Part shown: in pieces, positions 32,740-42,743 of the stretch | Position numbering within the stretch: the stretch's first letter is position 1 | Layout: every line of letters starts with the position of its first letter | DNA from: RGIG3102 sp964369975 | GTDB lineage: Bacteria > Bacillota > Clostridia > Oscillospirales > Ruminococcaceae | Direction: 5' to 3' | Assembly: GCA_964369975.1 (NCBI GenBank) | Contig: CAYJFZ010000002.1 | Location: 1-64,000 of the forward strand | DNA: 64,000 bases | The notes under the pieces: model-generated | The model's database searches: none | Told to the model about the DNA's origin: nothing | The model's input: only the letters and a program-made list of their open reading frames with translations | Made by a program: the position numbers and the translations under genes

Positions 32740-35478
32740 TTATAATTTTTCAGCGCCTGCTTTTCCGTGGCATTGCTTGTATTTTTTACCACTTCCGCAA
32801 GGGCAAGGATCGTTTCTGCCAATTTTAGTTACTCTTTCAGGTTGCTTTTTTACTGCTTGTTCATTTCCAGAAGAAGTGCCAGTAATTTTTGCTACTTCCT
32901 GTCTTTGTATATTAGCTGTTTTGATTTGAGTTGTTATAAGCATCTTAGCTGTATCTTGTCTTATACTTTCTATCATATCATCAAACATTTCAAAGCCTTC
33001 AACCCTATAATCATTTACAGGATCACGCTGTGCAAAGCCACGAAGACCCATACCTCTTCTTAATTGATCCATCGCATCGATATGCTCCATCCACTTAGAG
33101 TCAACATTTCTTAAAAGGATAACTCTCTCGAATTCTCTCATTAACTTCTCGCCCACTTCATCTTCTTTTTCTTTTAAGATGTCTAAGGCTTTATTAGTTA
33201 AATAATCAGATAAGTCTTCCTTGTTTAAAGATAATAGTTCATCATTTGAGTAATTCATATCCTCATCAAAAATCAGCCAGCCTCTATATGTGTCTTTTAA
33301 ACTTTGGATATTCCATAGCGTAGCATCATCCTCAGAACAGAAAACACTAACATTATCTTCTATAGATTGAGTTAGCATATCACGAACTCTTTGCGAAACA
33401 TCAGTACCAGAAAGAACTTCGCCTCTTTGAGAATAAATAATACTTCTTTGATTATTCATAACCTCATCGTATTTTAGAACATTCTTTCTTATATCAAAGT
33501 TTCTACCTTCAATTCTTTTTTGGGCGGTTTCAATAGTATTAGTTAATAATTTATGTTCAATAGGTTCATCATCAACGGCTAATCTATCAATCATACCTAA
33601 GGTAGTAGCATTAGCAAATAAACGCATTAAATCATCTTCAAAACTTATAAAGAATTTAGATGCACCAGGGTCTCCTTGTCTACCTGCACGACCCCTTAGC
33701 TGATTATCAATACGGCGAGATTCATGTCTTTCAGTACCTAAAATAACTAAACCGCCAGCTTCTTTTACTTCGTTTGCTTCATCGGCTAATAAGTCTTTAT
33801 ATTTTTTATCAAGTAAGGTGAATTCTTCTCTTTGATTTAAAATTTCACTATCATCTGTTTCAAAAAAACTTGTAGCATTTTCAATCATTTCATCAGTATA
33901 GCCTTTTTTGCGAAGTTCGTCTTTTGCCATAAATTCAGCATTACCACCTAAGATGATATCAGTACCACGGCCAGCCATATTAGTAGCTATGGTAACAGCA
34001 CCTTTTTTACCAGCTTGAGCGATGATTTGAGCTTCTTTTTCGTGGTATTTAGCATTTAATATTTCATGCTTTATACCTTGCTTTTTAAGCATTTGACCAA
34101 TTTCTTCTGATTTTTCTATTGATATAGTACCTATTAATACAGGTTGGCCTTTTTCGTGTGCTTTTATTACATCTCTTACAACAGCCTTTAATTTAGAATT
34201 CTCATTTTTGAAAACAACATCATCTAAATCTTGCCTTGCTATTGGTTTGTTAGTAGGGATTTCTAAAACAGATAAGCCATAAATTTCTAAAAATTCATCA
34301 GCTTCACTTACAGCAGTACCAGTCATACCTGCAAGTTTTTTATACATTCTAAAGTAGTTTTGGAAGGTAATTGAGGCAAGGGTTTTGCTTTCGTGGGCAA
34401 TTTTTACATTTTCTTTTGCTTCGATAGCTTGATGTAAGCCCTCGTTATATCTTCTGCCTGCCATAAGTCTGCCTGTAAATTCATCAACTATTACTACTTG
34501 TGAGTCTTTAACAACATAGTCAACATCTCTTTTCATAATACCAATAGCACGAACGGCTTGATTTATATGATGTGCAACTGTCATATTTTCAGCATCAGAG
34601 TAGTTTTCTAAATTAAAGAAACTTTCAGCTTTTTTAATACCATTCTTTGTTAAAGTAGCCTGTTTTGCTTTTTCATCAATAATAACATCTTGAGTGATGT
34701 CATCAAGCTCTGTTTTACTATCGTGTTCTGCTATTCTAAACATAGACAGTGATTTTGCAAAAGTATTTGCTACTTTATATAAATCATTAGATTTTGCACC
34801 TTGTCCTGAAATGATTAAAGGAGTTCTCGCCTCATCAATTAAAATAGAGTCAACCTCATCGACAATGGCAAAATTAAAGCCTCTTTGCACCATGTTTTCT
34901 TTGTACAGTACCATGTTATCACGAAGATAATCAAAACCGAATTCATTATTTGTACCATAGGTTATATCACAGTTATATGCTTTTTTCTTTTCATCGTTTT
35001 TCATACCGTGAACAACAAGGCCTACTGAAAGATTTAAAAAATCGTATAATTTACCCATCCATTGACTATCACGAGTAGCAAGATAGTCATTAACTGTAAT
35101 TACATGAACGCCATTTCCTGTTAAGGCATTTAGGTAAACAGGTAAAGTAGCAACTAAGGTTTTACCCTCACCAGTTTTCATCTCAGCTATATTTGAGCGA
35201 TGCAAGGCTATACCACCTATAATTTGAACAGGGTAGTGAGTCATACCTAAAACTCTTTTTGAAGCCTCACGACAAACAGCGAAAGCATCAGGTAAAATAT
35301 CATCAAGACTTTCACCATTTTTTAATCTTTGTTTTAAAACATCTGTTTGGCTTTTTAATTCATCATCAGACATTTTTAAATATTTATCTTCTAAATCTAA
35401 AACGCCGTTTTTAATTAGCTCAATAGATTTAAGTTCTTTTGTTTGCTGATTTCCGAAAATTTTGGTTAAAAAAGACAT
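32740..35478 (-). CDS. secA: Preprotein translocase ATPase SecA
   Basis: This 912-residue motor ATPase pushes unfolded proteins through SecYEG. Walker A is in EMKTGEGKTLVATLPVY (~residues 97-113), the DEAD-box equivalent in VDEVDSILIDEARTPLI (~residues 206-222), and motif VI region in QLRGRAGRQGDPGAS. The C-terminus ends in a zinc-binding SEC-C motif, CPCGSGKKYKQCHG, which binds SecB or lipids in other bacteria. AAAGGAG lies before the ATG. It is transcribed alone, from the promoter at 35529-35557 to the hairpin at 32691. Confidence 0.98.
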   Translation of the reverse strand: MSFLTKIFGNQQTKELKSIELIKNGVLDLEDKYLKMSDDELKSQTDVLKQRLKNGESLDDILPDAFAVCREASKRVLGMTHYPVQIIGGIALHRSNIAEMKTGEGKTLVATLPVYLNALTGNGVHVITVNDYLATRDSQWMGKLYDFLNLSVGLVVHGMKNDEKKKAYNCDITYGTNNEFGFDYLRDNMVLYKENMVQRGFNFAIVDEVDSILIDEARTPLIISGQGAKSNDLYKVANTFAKSLSMFRIAEHDSKTELDDITQDVIIDEKAKQATLTKNGIKKAESFFNLENYSDAENMTVAHHINQAVRAIGIMKRDVDYVVKDSQVVIVDEFTGRLMAGRRYNEGLHQAIEAKENVKIAHESKTLASITFQNYFRMYKKLAGMTGTAVSEADEFLEIYGLSVLEIPTNKPIARQDLDDVVFKNENSKLKAVVRDVIKAHEKGQPVLIGTISIEKSEEIGQMLKKQGIKHEILNAKYHEKEAQIIAQAGKKGAVTIATNMAGRGTDIILGGNAEFMAKDELRKKGYTDEMIENATSFFETDDSEILNQREEFTLLDKKYKDLLADEANEVKEAGGLVILGTERHESRRIDNQLRGRAGRQGDPGASKFFISFEDDLMRLFANATTLGMIDRLAVDDEPIEHKLLTNTIETAQKRIEGRNFDIRKNVLKYDEVMNNQRSIIYSQRGEVLSGTDVSQRVRDMLTQSIEDNVSVFCSEDDATLWNIQSLKDTYRGWLIFDEDMNYSNDELLSLNKEDLSDYLTNKALDILKEKEDEVGEKLMREFERVILLRNVDSKWMEHIDAMDQLRRGMGLRGFAQRDPVNDYRVEGFEMFDDMIESIRQDTAKMLITTQIKTANIQRQEVAKITGTSSGNEQAVKKQPERVTKIGRNDPCPCGSGKKYKQCHGKAGAEKL

Positions 35479-35528
35479 AAAATCTCCTTTTATATTGTAT
35501 TATTTTTAATATAAGTAACTAATATTAT

Positions 35529-35557
35529 ATTTTAATATAGTGTTACAATTGTGTCAA
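35529..35557 (-). promoter_or_regulatory. Promoter of secA
   Basis: On the minus strand TTGACA (35552-35557) and TAAAAT (35529-35534) are 17 bases apart. The leader to the secA ATG is about 45 bases. Confidence 0.7.
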
Positions 35558-35569
35558 GTGTATTCAATA

Positions 35570-37270
35570 TTAATCAATGAACAACGGCATAATTTCGCCT
35601 TTTGATACTGAGATTAAGCCCTTGTCTGTTATTTTAAATTCAGGGCTTACTGGTAAAGTTAAAGTGCCAAAAGACATAATAGGGCTGTAATGCTCATAGC
35701 CTAAGTTTATCATAGCTTTGCGCAAACCTTGAGCTTGTTTTGCAGTCTCACTCACGCTTTTATCTGATAAAATCCCACCTACACTTAAAACTATCTGGCC
35801 AATAACCTTATTATCTTTTGTCGCTACATATCCACCTTGAGTGTCGATAATAGTATTAGTGGCAAGTAAAATATCATCAATATTATCACCACAAACTAAT
35901 AAATTATGGCAGTCGTGAGCATAGGTTGTGCCTACAGCTCCTGTTTTATGAATAGCCCCTGTAATAAAGCCTATTCCCATTTCGCCACTACCGTATCTAT
36001 TAAACACAACTGCAAGTTTATAAGCTGTATTTTCCCATTGTACTATGCCATCTTTTACATCTAAAACAGCCTGTGTCATAGTTGTCCTTGTAGTAGTAGG
36101 ATTTACATTTATAACTCGGACTGTCACCTTATCAAGGCTTTTATCGGCTCTAATTATAAAGTCTTCTTTAGTTTTCTTTGATAGTTTTACAGTGTTGTAA
36201 TATTCTTTAGCAAAGCTATTTTCTAAATCTATTTTTAAATTATCTATGCGCACACCATTTTTATACACTTCTAAAGGAGTAAACTCAATTAGGTTATCTA
36301 AAAGTATAAAGTCTGCAAGTTTTCCCGGTGCAATACTGCCTCTATCAAAAAGTTGCATCCTACGAGCAGGGGTAAAACTTGTGCAGTAAATAGCATCTTC
36401 TGCCCTCATGCCAAGGCTCACTGCTTTTTTGACAAGGGTATTCAAATGCCCTTTATTATGAAGGTCATCAACCATAACATCATCTGTTGCAAAACAAAAA
36501 TGCTCATATAAATTATTTTGCATTAAATAATCTATAAATTCTTTTTTTAGCATTTTTTCTTGAACTTGCATAAACATTCCATTTTCTATTCTTTGAGAAA
36601 AAGAAGTCATATCATGTTCTGTATGGTCAGCATTTATACCTAAAAATAAGAATTTTGCAAGGTCTAAATCAATTAAATTAGGACAATGCCCTTCTATTGG
36701 AAAACGAGGGTCTGTCTTTTTTAAGTAGTTTATGAATTTTGTTATTTCAAGATTATTTTCTTTAATAACTTCTCTATAATTCATAACTTCGCCAACGCAA
36801 ATAACGCTGTCGTTTTCCTTTAATGCAATCATATCTTCACAGTTTATAACCCCGCCTGTTCCTTCTAAATCAGGATTAGTTGAAGGCACTGAAGAAGGGA
36901 TGCCATAAAAAATATCAATAGGAGCTTTTTCGCCAGCTTTAATCATAGCCAAAACTCCATCAACACCGCTTACATTTGCCATTTCATGAGGCTCTGAAAC
37001 TATTGTGGTAACTCCGCATTCACCGAGTCTTTGAGCCATAGCTAAAGGTGTTAGCATTGAGCTTTCAATGTGCATGTGTATATCAATAAAACCAGGGATT
37101 AAATAATTGCCTTTAGCATCCACTGTTTCTTTAAAAGAAAATTCCATCTTACAACTTTTGTCAATATAAAAAATCTTACCTTCTTTTATAGCAACATTTG
37201 CTTTAAAAAATTTCTTTAAGTAACTATTAAAAACATTTGCATTTAAAACTAATAAATCTATTTTTTCCAT
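35570..37270 (-). CDS. ade: Adenine deaminase
   Basis: This 566-residue amidohydrolase converts adenine to hypoxanthine and ammonia for purine salvage. The metal-binding HMHIESSMLTP (~residues 65-75), VSEPHEMANVSG, GHCPNL and the later ATDDVMVDDL fit the Ade family, and the two-domain length is right. The C-terminal domain (~400-566) with GTTYAHDCHNLLV is specific to this family. AAGGAG lies before the ATG. Its promoter is an extended -10 (37301-37306). It stands alone. Confidence 0.95.
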   Translation of the reverse strand: MEKIDLLVLNANVFNSYLKKFFKANVAIKEGKIFYIDKSCKMEFSFKETVDAKGNYLIPGFIDIHMHIESSMLTPLAMAQRLGECGVTTIVSEPHEMANVSGVDGVLAMIKAGEKAPIDIFYGIPSSVPSTNPDLEGTGGVINCEDMIALKENDSVICVGEVMNYREVIKENNLEITKFINYLKKTDPRFPIEGHCPNLIDLDLAKFLFLGINADHTEHDMTSFSQRIENGMFMQVQEKMLKKEFIDYLMQNNLYEHFCFATDDVMVDDLHNKGHLNTLVKKAVSLGMRAEDAIYCTSFTPARRMQLFDRGSIAPGKLADFILLDNLIEFTPLEVYKNGVRIDNLKIDLENSFAKEYYNTVKLSKKTKEDFIIRADKSLDKVTVRVINVNPTTTRTTMTQAVLDVKDGIVQWENTAYKLAVVFNRYGSGEMGIGFITGAIHKTGAVGTTYAHDCHNLLVCGDNIDDILLATNTIIDTQGGYVATKDNKVIGQIVLSVGGILSDKSVSETAKQAQGLRKAMINLGYEHYSPIMSFGTLTLPVSPEFKITDKGLISVSKGEIMPLFID

Positions 37271-37300
37271 AATGAACTCCTTAGGTGTCTATAATAAATC

Positions 37301-37306
37301 ATTATA
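37301..37306 (-). promoter_or_regulatory. Extended -10 promoter of ade
   Basis: On the minus strand TGA precedes TATAAT; the -35 position is poor. The leader is about 25 bases and I see no purine-riboswitch-like fold in it. Confidence 0.45.
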
Positions 37307-37476
37307 TCACAAATTAGGCTAAAAAATAAACAATTAATAGATTTTTTATAAAAAATTAAAGCAAGATATTCAAATAAAAGCTATATTGCTTTTGTAATAC
37401 AGCAAAAAAGCTTAAATAAAGAGTTTTTGCTATAGACTAATAGAGAAATATCAAACAATAAACACATAATTTATGG

Positions 37477-37482
37477 TATAAT
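37477..37482 (+). promoter_or_regulatory. Extended -10 promoter before the lipoprotein gene
   Basis: TGG precedes TATAAT (37477-37482). The -35 position is weak. The leader to the ATG at 37561 is about 70 bases. Confidence 0.45.
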
Positions 37483-37560
37483 TTTCTTTAGATTATTTAT
37501 AGTATTGGCAGATTACTAATTTAATGGTAAAATAGTAATATAAATTTTTTGGAGTATGAA

Positions 37561-38814
37561 ATGAAAAAACTTTTAATTTTAATATTGTCCACAGTTTTTC
37601 TTAGCGCTTGTTCGGATTTATATAATGGCGATGATATGCTTGAGCTATTATCCTCACCAGAACTTTCTCAAAGAGAGGCTGAAATAGTAAGTGCCTTAGA
37701 AGAACATTTACAAGGGGAAGTAGTGCTAAAATACTTAAAAGAAGGCGAAAACACCTCTCCTATTCAGTATATTGATATAAATCAAGACTCAGTAAGTGAA
37801 GCGATAGCTTTTTATAATTTGCCACAAAGTAGTGGCTATATAAGAATGGCAGTGTTAGTTAAAGAAGAAGATGTATGGACAGTGAGTGATGACTCAGAGG
37901 GCTTTGGTACGGAAGTTTTGAGTATAAATACCATCTCCATAGATAAATCAAAAGGAAAACAACTTTTAGTTTCTTATACTTTCTCAAATACAACTGAAAA
38001 AATGGTGACAATTTACTATTTTGAAAACAATGAATTAAGCCAGCCTTATACACAGCTATGTCAAAGTTATATAGCAAGTGATATTACGGGTGATGATAAT
38101 ACTGACTTAATAATAGGGCAAACAAACTTAAATGACCGCTCACCGTCTATTAAATTAATCAGCTTAGATGAAAATGAAGAAATAAATGAAGTAGCACAGT
38201 ATACTCTTGATGTATCAAATGCGGATATTTTTTCAATGCAATTAAGCCGTACTTCCAAAAGTGATACACCAGCCTTAGTAATAGATTATAAAGATAATCA
38301 AGGCTTAATTTATACAGAGGCTATATCTTATTATGAAAATATATTTAACAATGTTTTAGGAAATGATGTAGTAAGAAAACTATGGCAGTACGATTATTAT
38401 TTATATAGTATAGATGTTGACTCTGATGGATATTTAGAAACTCCTACTGTTATAGACGGTGAAGATGAAAACTTAAAATTCATGGAGTGGACAAACTTTT
38501 TGCAAGAGCCGGCAGTTAGAAAATACTATGGTATATCAGATGCTGAAAATGCAATTTTTATAGCCCTGCCTGATGAATGGCAAAACTATGTAACAGCAAA
38601 TCAAATTTTAGAAGATAATTGGCAAATATCTTCTTCAATACAGCAAGAAGTCTTACTAAACATTGAAATTATAAATCCCGGTAGCTCTTATGAAGAAAAT
38701 GAAGATACACAGCTTGTCAATGTAGGTGTTCTAAGATTGTTACTTACATTTTCACAAGAAGTTTCAAGTGAGCAACAAGAATATATAACTAACAATATTT
38801 TCAGCTTAAAATAA
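37561..38814 (+). CDS. Lipoprotein of unknown function
   Basis: This protein of about 417 residues has a lipoprotein signal: KK, a hydrophobic core and the lipobox LSAC (Cys ~residue 18). The rest is an Asp/Asn/Glu-rich extracytoplasmic domain with DINQDSVSEAIAFYN and DITGDDNTDLIIGQT (each in part), segments that resemble FG-GAP/VCBS beta-propeller repeats. I start at 37561, after GGAG, rather than at a TTG 12 bases upstream. The response regulator gene follows after 13 bases, so it may sense or report an envelope condition to the two-component system. Confidence 0.78.
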   Translation: MKKLLILILSTVFLSACSDLYNGDDMLELLSSPELSQREAEIVSALEEHLQGEVVLKYLKEGENTSPIQYIDINQDSVSEAIAFYNLPQSSGYIRMAVLVKEEDVWTVSDDSEGFGTEVLSINTISIDKSKGKQLLVSYTFSNTTEKMVTIYYFENNELSQPYTQLCQSYIASDITGDDNTDLIIGQTNLNDRSPSIKLISLDENEEINEVAQYTLDVSNADIFSMQLSRTSKSDTPALVIDYKDNQGLIYTEAISYYENIFNNVLGNDVVRKLWQYDYYLYSIDVDSDGYLETPTVIDGEDENLKFMEWTNFLQEPAVRKYYGISDAENAIFIALPDEWQNYVTANQILEDNWQISSSIQQEVLLNIEIINPGSSYEENEDTQLVNVGVLRLLLTFSQEVSSEQQEYITNNIFSLK

Positions 38815-38827
38815 AGGAGGCACAAAT

Positions 38828-39523
38828 ATGTATAGAATTTTAGTAGTAGAAGATGAAGAAAGCATAGGCGAAGTAATTGAAATAAATTTAAAAATAGCAG
38901 GTTATGATGTAGTAAGAGTATCAAGTGGTGAAAAAGCAAAGTTTTTAATTGACTCTGGTGAAAAATTTGATATAGCTATTTTAGATATTATGCTTCCTGG
39001 TGTGAATGGAATTTCTCTTTGCGAATATATAAGAAGAAACAACGAAACGATAGGCATAATAATGCTTTCTGCAAAAACACAAGAACAAGATAAGGTTATT
39101 GCTTTATCTGTGGGAGCTGATGACTATGTTACAAAACCTTTTAGTGTTCAAGAATTATTAGCAAGAGTTTTAGCCTTAATAAGAAGAAGCGTTAAAAAGA
39201 CAAATGTAGTAATTGAAAGTGAAGATATACTATCCTCAGGGCCTTTTTCCCTTGATTTAAAAAGTAGGGTATTTAAAAAAGGAGATGAAGTAATCGAGCT
39301 TACTACTGTTGAATTTAGCATAATGGAATTGTTTTTTAAAAATGAATCTGTTGCCTTAGTAAGAGAGAAGATTTTAGAGGGTGTATGGGGCGAAAACTAT
39401 TATGGAGATGTAAAAATAGTAGATGTTAATATTCGCCGATTAAGAATGAAAATAGAAGAAGACGCATCTTCACCTGAATTTATAGTAACTGTTTGGGGTT
39501 ATGGATACAGATGGAGTGTGTAA
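38828..39523 (+). CDS. OmpR/PhoB-family response regulator
   Basis: This 231-residue protein has an N-terminal receiver domain (~1-120) with acidic pocket VVEDEES, phospho-acceptor Asp in AILDIMLPG (~residue 54) and Lys in YVTKPF, and a C-terminal winged helix (~130-231) with VREKILEGVWGENYYG and VDVNIRRLRMKIE. AAAGGAGG precedes the ATG. It is followed 10 bases later by its histidine kinase and preceded by a lipoprotein gene in the same direction. Target genes are unknown. Confidence 0.95.
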   Translation: MYRILVVEDEESIGEVIEINLKIAGYDVVRVSSGEKAKFLIDSGEKFDIAILDIMLPGVNGISLCEYIRRNNETIGIIMLSAKTQEQDKVIALSVGADDYVTKPFSVQELLARVLALIRRSVKKTNVVIESEDILSSGPFSLDLKSRVFKKGDEVIELTTVEFSIMELFFKNESVALVREKILEGVWGENYYGDVKIVDVNIRRLRMKIEEDASSPEFIVTVWGYGYRWSV

Positions 39524-39533
39524 AAAGTAAACT

Positions 39534-40946
39534 ATGAATAGTATTACAAAAAGATGGATAAGAAATAGTTTATCGATTATGGTTATCCTTTTAGTTGTAG
39601 CTCAGTTAATTATAGGCTATTTTGTAAGAGATAATTACTATAACTCAGCTACTAATATTGTATTAAATCGTTTATCAAGTATAAATGCAACCTTAACTTC
39701 TTCAAACAATATGCAAGAAGATGAAAGATACCAGCTTCTTTTAAGTATGACAGAAAATTTTACTGAAAAAGAAAAGTTTGCCTTGATGCTTATAGGTGAA
39801 GAGGGCAATATAATCTCAACTTCAACGGGGTTTTTGCCAAATGATAGCATCCATGTTGATGATATCAATCAAGCGGCAAATTCTGATGAAAGTTTATATG
39901 TAAATAATTATCAAAGTGACTTAAACGAAAATGTTTTAGCAGTAACTCAACTGATTTATCCAACAGTTGGCGATGTTTACGCTGTTAGAATGGTTACATC
40001 CTTAAAAAATGTAGACTCTGAAATATCCATAATTTTAGCCTTTGTTTTTTTAGCAAGTGTTGCTATAATTATATTTTATATTATTTCGGGGCTTTATTTT
40101 GTGCGTAGTATTGTAAATCCTATGCAGGCGATAGAAAAAACAGCTAAAGAAATAGCAAAAGGCGACTTTGATGTAAGAATAGAGCATAATTATAATAACG
40201 AGATGGGCTCTTTATGTGATACTATAAACGACATGGCACAAGACTTAGCGAAAAGTGATGAGATTAAAAATGAATTTATTTCTAATATATCACATGAATT
40301 AAGAACTCCTCTAACAGCCATTAAAGGCTGGGCAGAGACAATAGATAACAAAACAGATGAAAAAATATTTAATAAAGGCAAAAATATAATTTTATCTGAA
40401 ACTGAAAGATTGTACTCAATGGTAGAAACACTTTTAGATTTTTCAAGATTACAGCAAGCTGAAATAGTATTAAATAAAGAAAAACTTGATTTAGTAGCAG
40501 AAGTTAGCGATGCAGTATTGATGTTTAGTCCAAAATGCGAAGAATTAAATATAAAAATAAATTTTGATGATAGTATGGATATAGTACCTATATATGCTGA
40601 TAAAAATAGGATAAAGCAGGTGCTTATAAACATTATAGACAATGCTTTAAAGTACTCAAAACAGGATAGTGAAATAGATGTAAATATAGACTACAAAAAA
40701 CAAGAAAGAAAAGCTATACTATCAATTAAAGACTATGGCAGAGGTATTCATCCTGATGATTTAAAAAAGGTGACGCAAAAGTTTTTTAAAGGAAAGGGAG
40801 CTAAAAGAGGCTCTGGTATAGGGCTTTCGTTAGTTAATGAAATAATACAGGCGCATTTAGGCGAATTAGATATACAAAGTGAATACAAACATTCTACAAC
40901 AGTTACAATAACACTAAACACACTAAAAACATTACGAGGTAGATAA
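39534..40946 (+). CDS. Sensor histidine kinase
   Basis: This 470-residue membrane kinase has helix 1 (~residues 13-31), an extracellular sensor region (~32-160), helix 2 (~163-186), HAMP (~188-240), HisKA with the phospho-histidine in ISHELRTPLTAIKG (~residues 248-261) and a HATPase domain (~350-468: IDNALKYSKQ, DYGRGIHPDDL, GSGIGLSLV). There is no PAS domain. No clear ribosome site lies close to the ATG, so it is probably translated by coupling with the response regulator just upstream. Its stop overlaps the next ATG by one base. Confidence 0.93.
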   Translation: MNSITKRWIRNSLSIMVILLVVAQLIIGYFVRDNYYNSATNIVLNRLSSINATLTSSNNMQEDERYQLLLSMTENFTEKEKFALMLIGEEGNIISTSTGFLPNDSIHVDDINQAANSDESLYVNNYQSDLNENVLAVTQLIYPTVGDVYAVRMVTSLKNVDSEISIILAFVFLASVAIIIFYIISGLYFVRSIVNPMQAIEKTAKEIAKGDFDVRIEHNYNNEMGSLCDTINDMAQDLAKSDEIKNEFISNISHELRTPLTAIKGWAETIDNKTDEKIFNKGKNIILSETERLYSMVETLLDFSRLQQAEIVLNKEKLDLVAEVSDAVLMFSPKCEELNIKINFDDSMDIVPIYADKNRIKQVLINIIDNALKYSKQDSEIDVNIDYKKQERKAILSIKDYGRGIHPDDLKKVTQKFFKGKGAKRGSGIGLSLVNEIIQAHLGELDIQSEYKHSTTVTITLNTLKTLRGR

Positions 40947-41869
40947 TGAATAAAGCAAAAATAATCCCAGTGGGTGGTCAAGCACTCATTGAGGGGATAA
41001 TGATGAAAAGCGCAGATAAAACATCAGTAGTTGTAAGAAAGCCAGATGGGACCCTTGCAATAAAAATAGAAGACAATAAAAAAATGAAGCTGAAAAAAAT
41101 CCCTATATTAAGAGGGATAGAGTCTTTTTTTGAAAGTATGGTAAGTGGGTATAGGCATTTAATGTACTCAGCGGATATGTCACTACAAAACGAAGAAGAT
41201 TTTTCAAAGTTTGAAAAATGGTTGATTGAAAAACTCGGTAAAAAAGCAAACGATATTATAGGCACTACTGCTGCTTTATTAGGAGCAGGCCTTGCTATTG
41301 TGCTTTTTATGGTAATACCTACATTTTTAACAGGCTTAATAGATAATATCATCGCTTTAGGCATTTTTAAAGCAGCGGTAGAAGGCAGTATAAAAATATT
41401 AGTATTCTTAGCATACCTTTATTTAATAGGCTTAAATGATGAAGCTTCAAGATTATTTAAGTATCACGGAGCAGAGCACAAAGCTATTACTTGCTATGAA
41501 AAAGGCGAGGACTTAACTGTTGAAAATGTTAGAAAGCAAAAAAGGTTTCACCCAAGATGTGGCACAAGCTTTATGCTTATAATTTTAGTAATCAGTATAA
41601 TAATTTTCTCATTCATCCCGTGGTCAGGGACTCTATCTCGCTCTATCATGAAAATTTTAGCCCTACCTTTTGTTATGGGCATAGCTTATGAAGTATTAAG
41701 ATTTAATGGAAAGCATCAGAACGGCCTAACAAAATTATTATCAGCACCGGGTATGTGGACACAGCGCCTAACAACAAAAGAGCCAGATGATAGTATGATA
41801 GAAGTTGCAATTGAGTCAATTAATGCAGTATTACCTACAAAGGAAATTGAAGATGAAAGAGCAGTTTAG
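40946..41869 (+). CDS. DUF1385 membrane protein (YqhQ-like)
   Basis: This 307-residue protein has a DUF1385 pattern: GGQALIEGIMMKSADK at the start (~residues 9-24), several helices (~105-130, 150-165, 210-230), HGAEHKAITCYEKGEDLTVENV (in part, ~residues 174-195) and KRFHPRCGTSFM (~198-209) with conserved His and Cys. Function is unknown. In many Firmicutes it sits next to prmC and prfA; here prmC follows with a 17-base overlap but prfA is absent. It also overlaps the kinase gene by one base. Confidence 0.88.
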   Translation: MNKAKIIPVGGQALIEGIMMKSADKTSVVVRKPDGTLAIKIEDNKKMKLKKIPILRGIESFFESMVSGYRHLMYSADMSLQNEEDFSKFEKWLIEKLGKKANDIIGTTAALLGAGLAIVLFMVIPTFLTGLIDNIIALGIFKAAVEGSIKILVFLAYLYLIGLNDEASRLFKYHGAEHKAITCYEKGEDLTVENVRKQKRFHPRCGTSFMLIILVISIIIFSFIPWSGTLSRSIMKILALPFVMGIAYEVLRFNGKHQNGLTKLLSAPGMWTQRLTTKEPDDSMIEVAIESINAVLPTKEIEDERAV

Positions 41870-42695
41870 CGTATACAAGGAATTAAAGAGTATTATTAGT
41901 GAAAATGAAAATGCAGACCCTTCTTTTGAAAGCGACTGCTTACTAATACATCTATATGATAAAAACCACCTTGAACTACCAAAGGATTTTAAAATAAGTA
42001 AAGAAGATTATGAGCTTTTAATAAGCTATGCAAATAAAAGAAAAGAAGGCTATCCCTTACAATATATTTTAGGTAAATGGGAGTTTTTATCTTTAGAATT
42101 AAAAGTGGGTGAGGGTGTATTAATACCAAGGCAAGACACAGAGACAGTCTGCTTAAATGCCATAGAAATTTTTAAAAGTAATAGCGAAATTAATATTTTA
42201 GACTTATGCTCTGGCAGCGGGGCTATAGCCTTAGCTTTAAAAAAACACTTAGAAAACAGTACCGTTGTAGCTGTAGAAAAATATAAAGATGCCTATGACT
42301 ATTTATTAGAAAATATAAAACTTAATGATTTACAAGTGCTACCTATACAAGCTGATATCTTTAACTTTGATTATAAAATAGAAGATGAAACCTTTGATTT
42401 AATAATTTCAAACCCACCTTATGTTGACCCAGCTTATGAAAAAGAATTGCAAACTGAGGTAACTTTTGAGCCAAAAGAAGCCCTATTTGCACAGGACTAT
42501 GGCCTAAGATATTATAAATTTATAGCTCAGTACTATTATAAGGCATTAAAATACGGCGGATACTTAATTTTTGAGCATGGTTTTGACCAACACGAAAATA
42601 TTAAAAGAATAATACAAGAGTTTAATTATACATATGTTAAAGAAATAATTGACTTAAACAATGTAAGCCGTGGACTAATTGCAAGAAAAAATTAA
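41853..42695 (+). CDS. prmC: Release factor glutamine methyltransferase PrmC
   Basis: This protein of about 280 residues methylates the glutamine of the GGQ motif in release factors. It has the N-terminal helical domain (~1-70), the SAM-binding motif ILDLCSGSGAIALALKK (~residues 106-122, quoted) and the catalytic NPPY in IISNPPYVDPAY (~residues 177-188). I use the ATG at 41853, after AAAGGA; an in-frame TTG at 41805 would make a longer overlap with the upstream gene and has no ribosome site. It is the last gene of the lipoprotein-to-prmC run. Confidence 0.93.
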   Translation: MKEQFSVYKELKSIISENENADPSFESDCLLIHLYDKNHLELPKDFKISKEDYELLISYANKRKEGYPLQYILGKWEFLSLELKVGEGVLIPRQDTETVCLNAIEIFKSNSEINILDLCSGSGAIALALKKHLENSTVVAVEKYKDAYDYLLENIKLNDLQVLPIQADIFNFDYKIEDETFDLIISNPPYVDPAYEKELQTEVTFEPKEALFAQDYGLRYYKFIAQYYYKALKYGGYLIFEHGFDQHENIKRIIQEFNYTYVKEIIDLNNVSRGLIARKN

Positions 42696-42703
42696 AATAA
42701 CTA

Positions 42704-42732
42704 TTGCAAAATATAAAAATGTGTGATACTAT
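42704..42732 (+). promoter_or_regulatory. Promoter of recA
   Basis: TTGCAA (42704-42709) is 17 bases from TACTAT (42727-42732), which is preceded by TGA (extended -10). The LexA-like box lies just downstream, as expected of a repressible promoter. Confidence 0.5.
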
Positions 42733-42743
42733 ATAAATAACGA

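Noticed and set aside
37271..37320. Purine riboswitch before adenine deaminase
   Set aside because: The leader is only about 25 bases after the -10, too short for a purine aptamer, and no conserved core is seen.
41805..41852. Longer N-terminus for PrmC from a TTG at 41805
   Set aside because: The 16 extra residues do not fit the family and no ribosome site precedes them; the ATG at 41853 follows AAAGGA.
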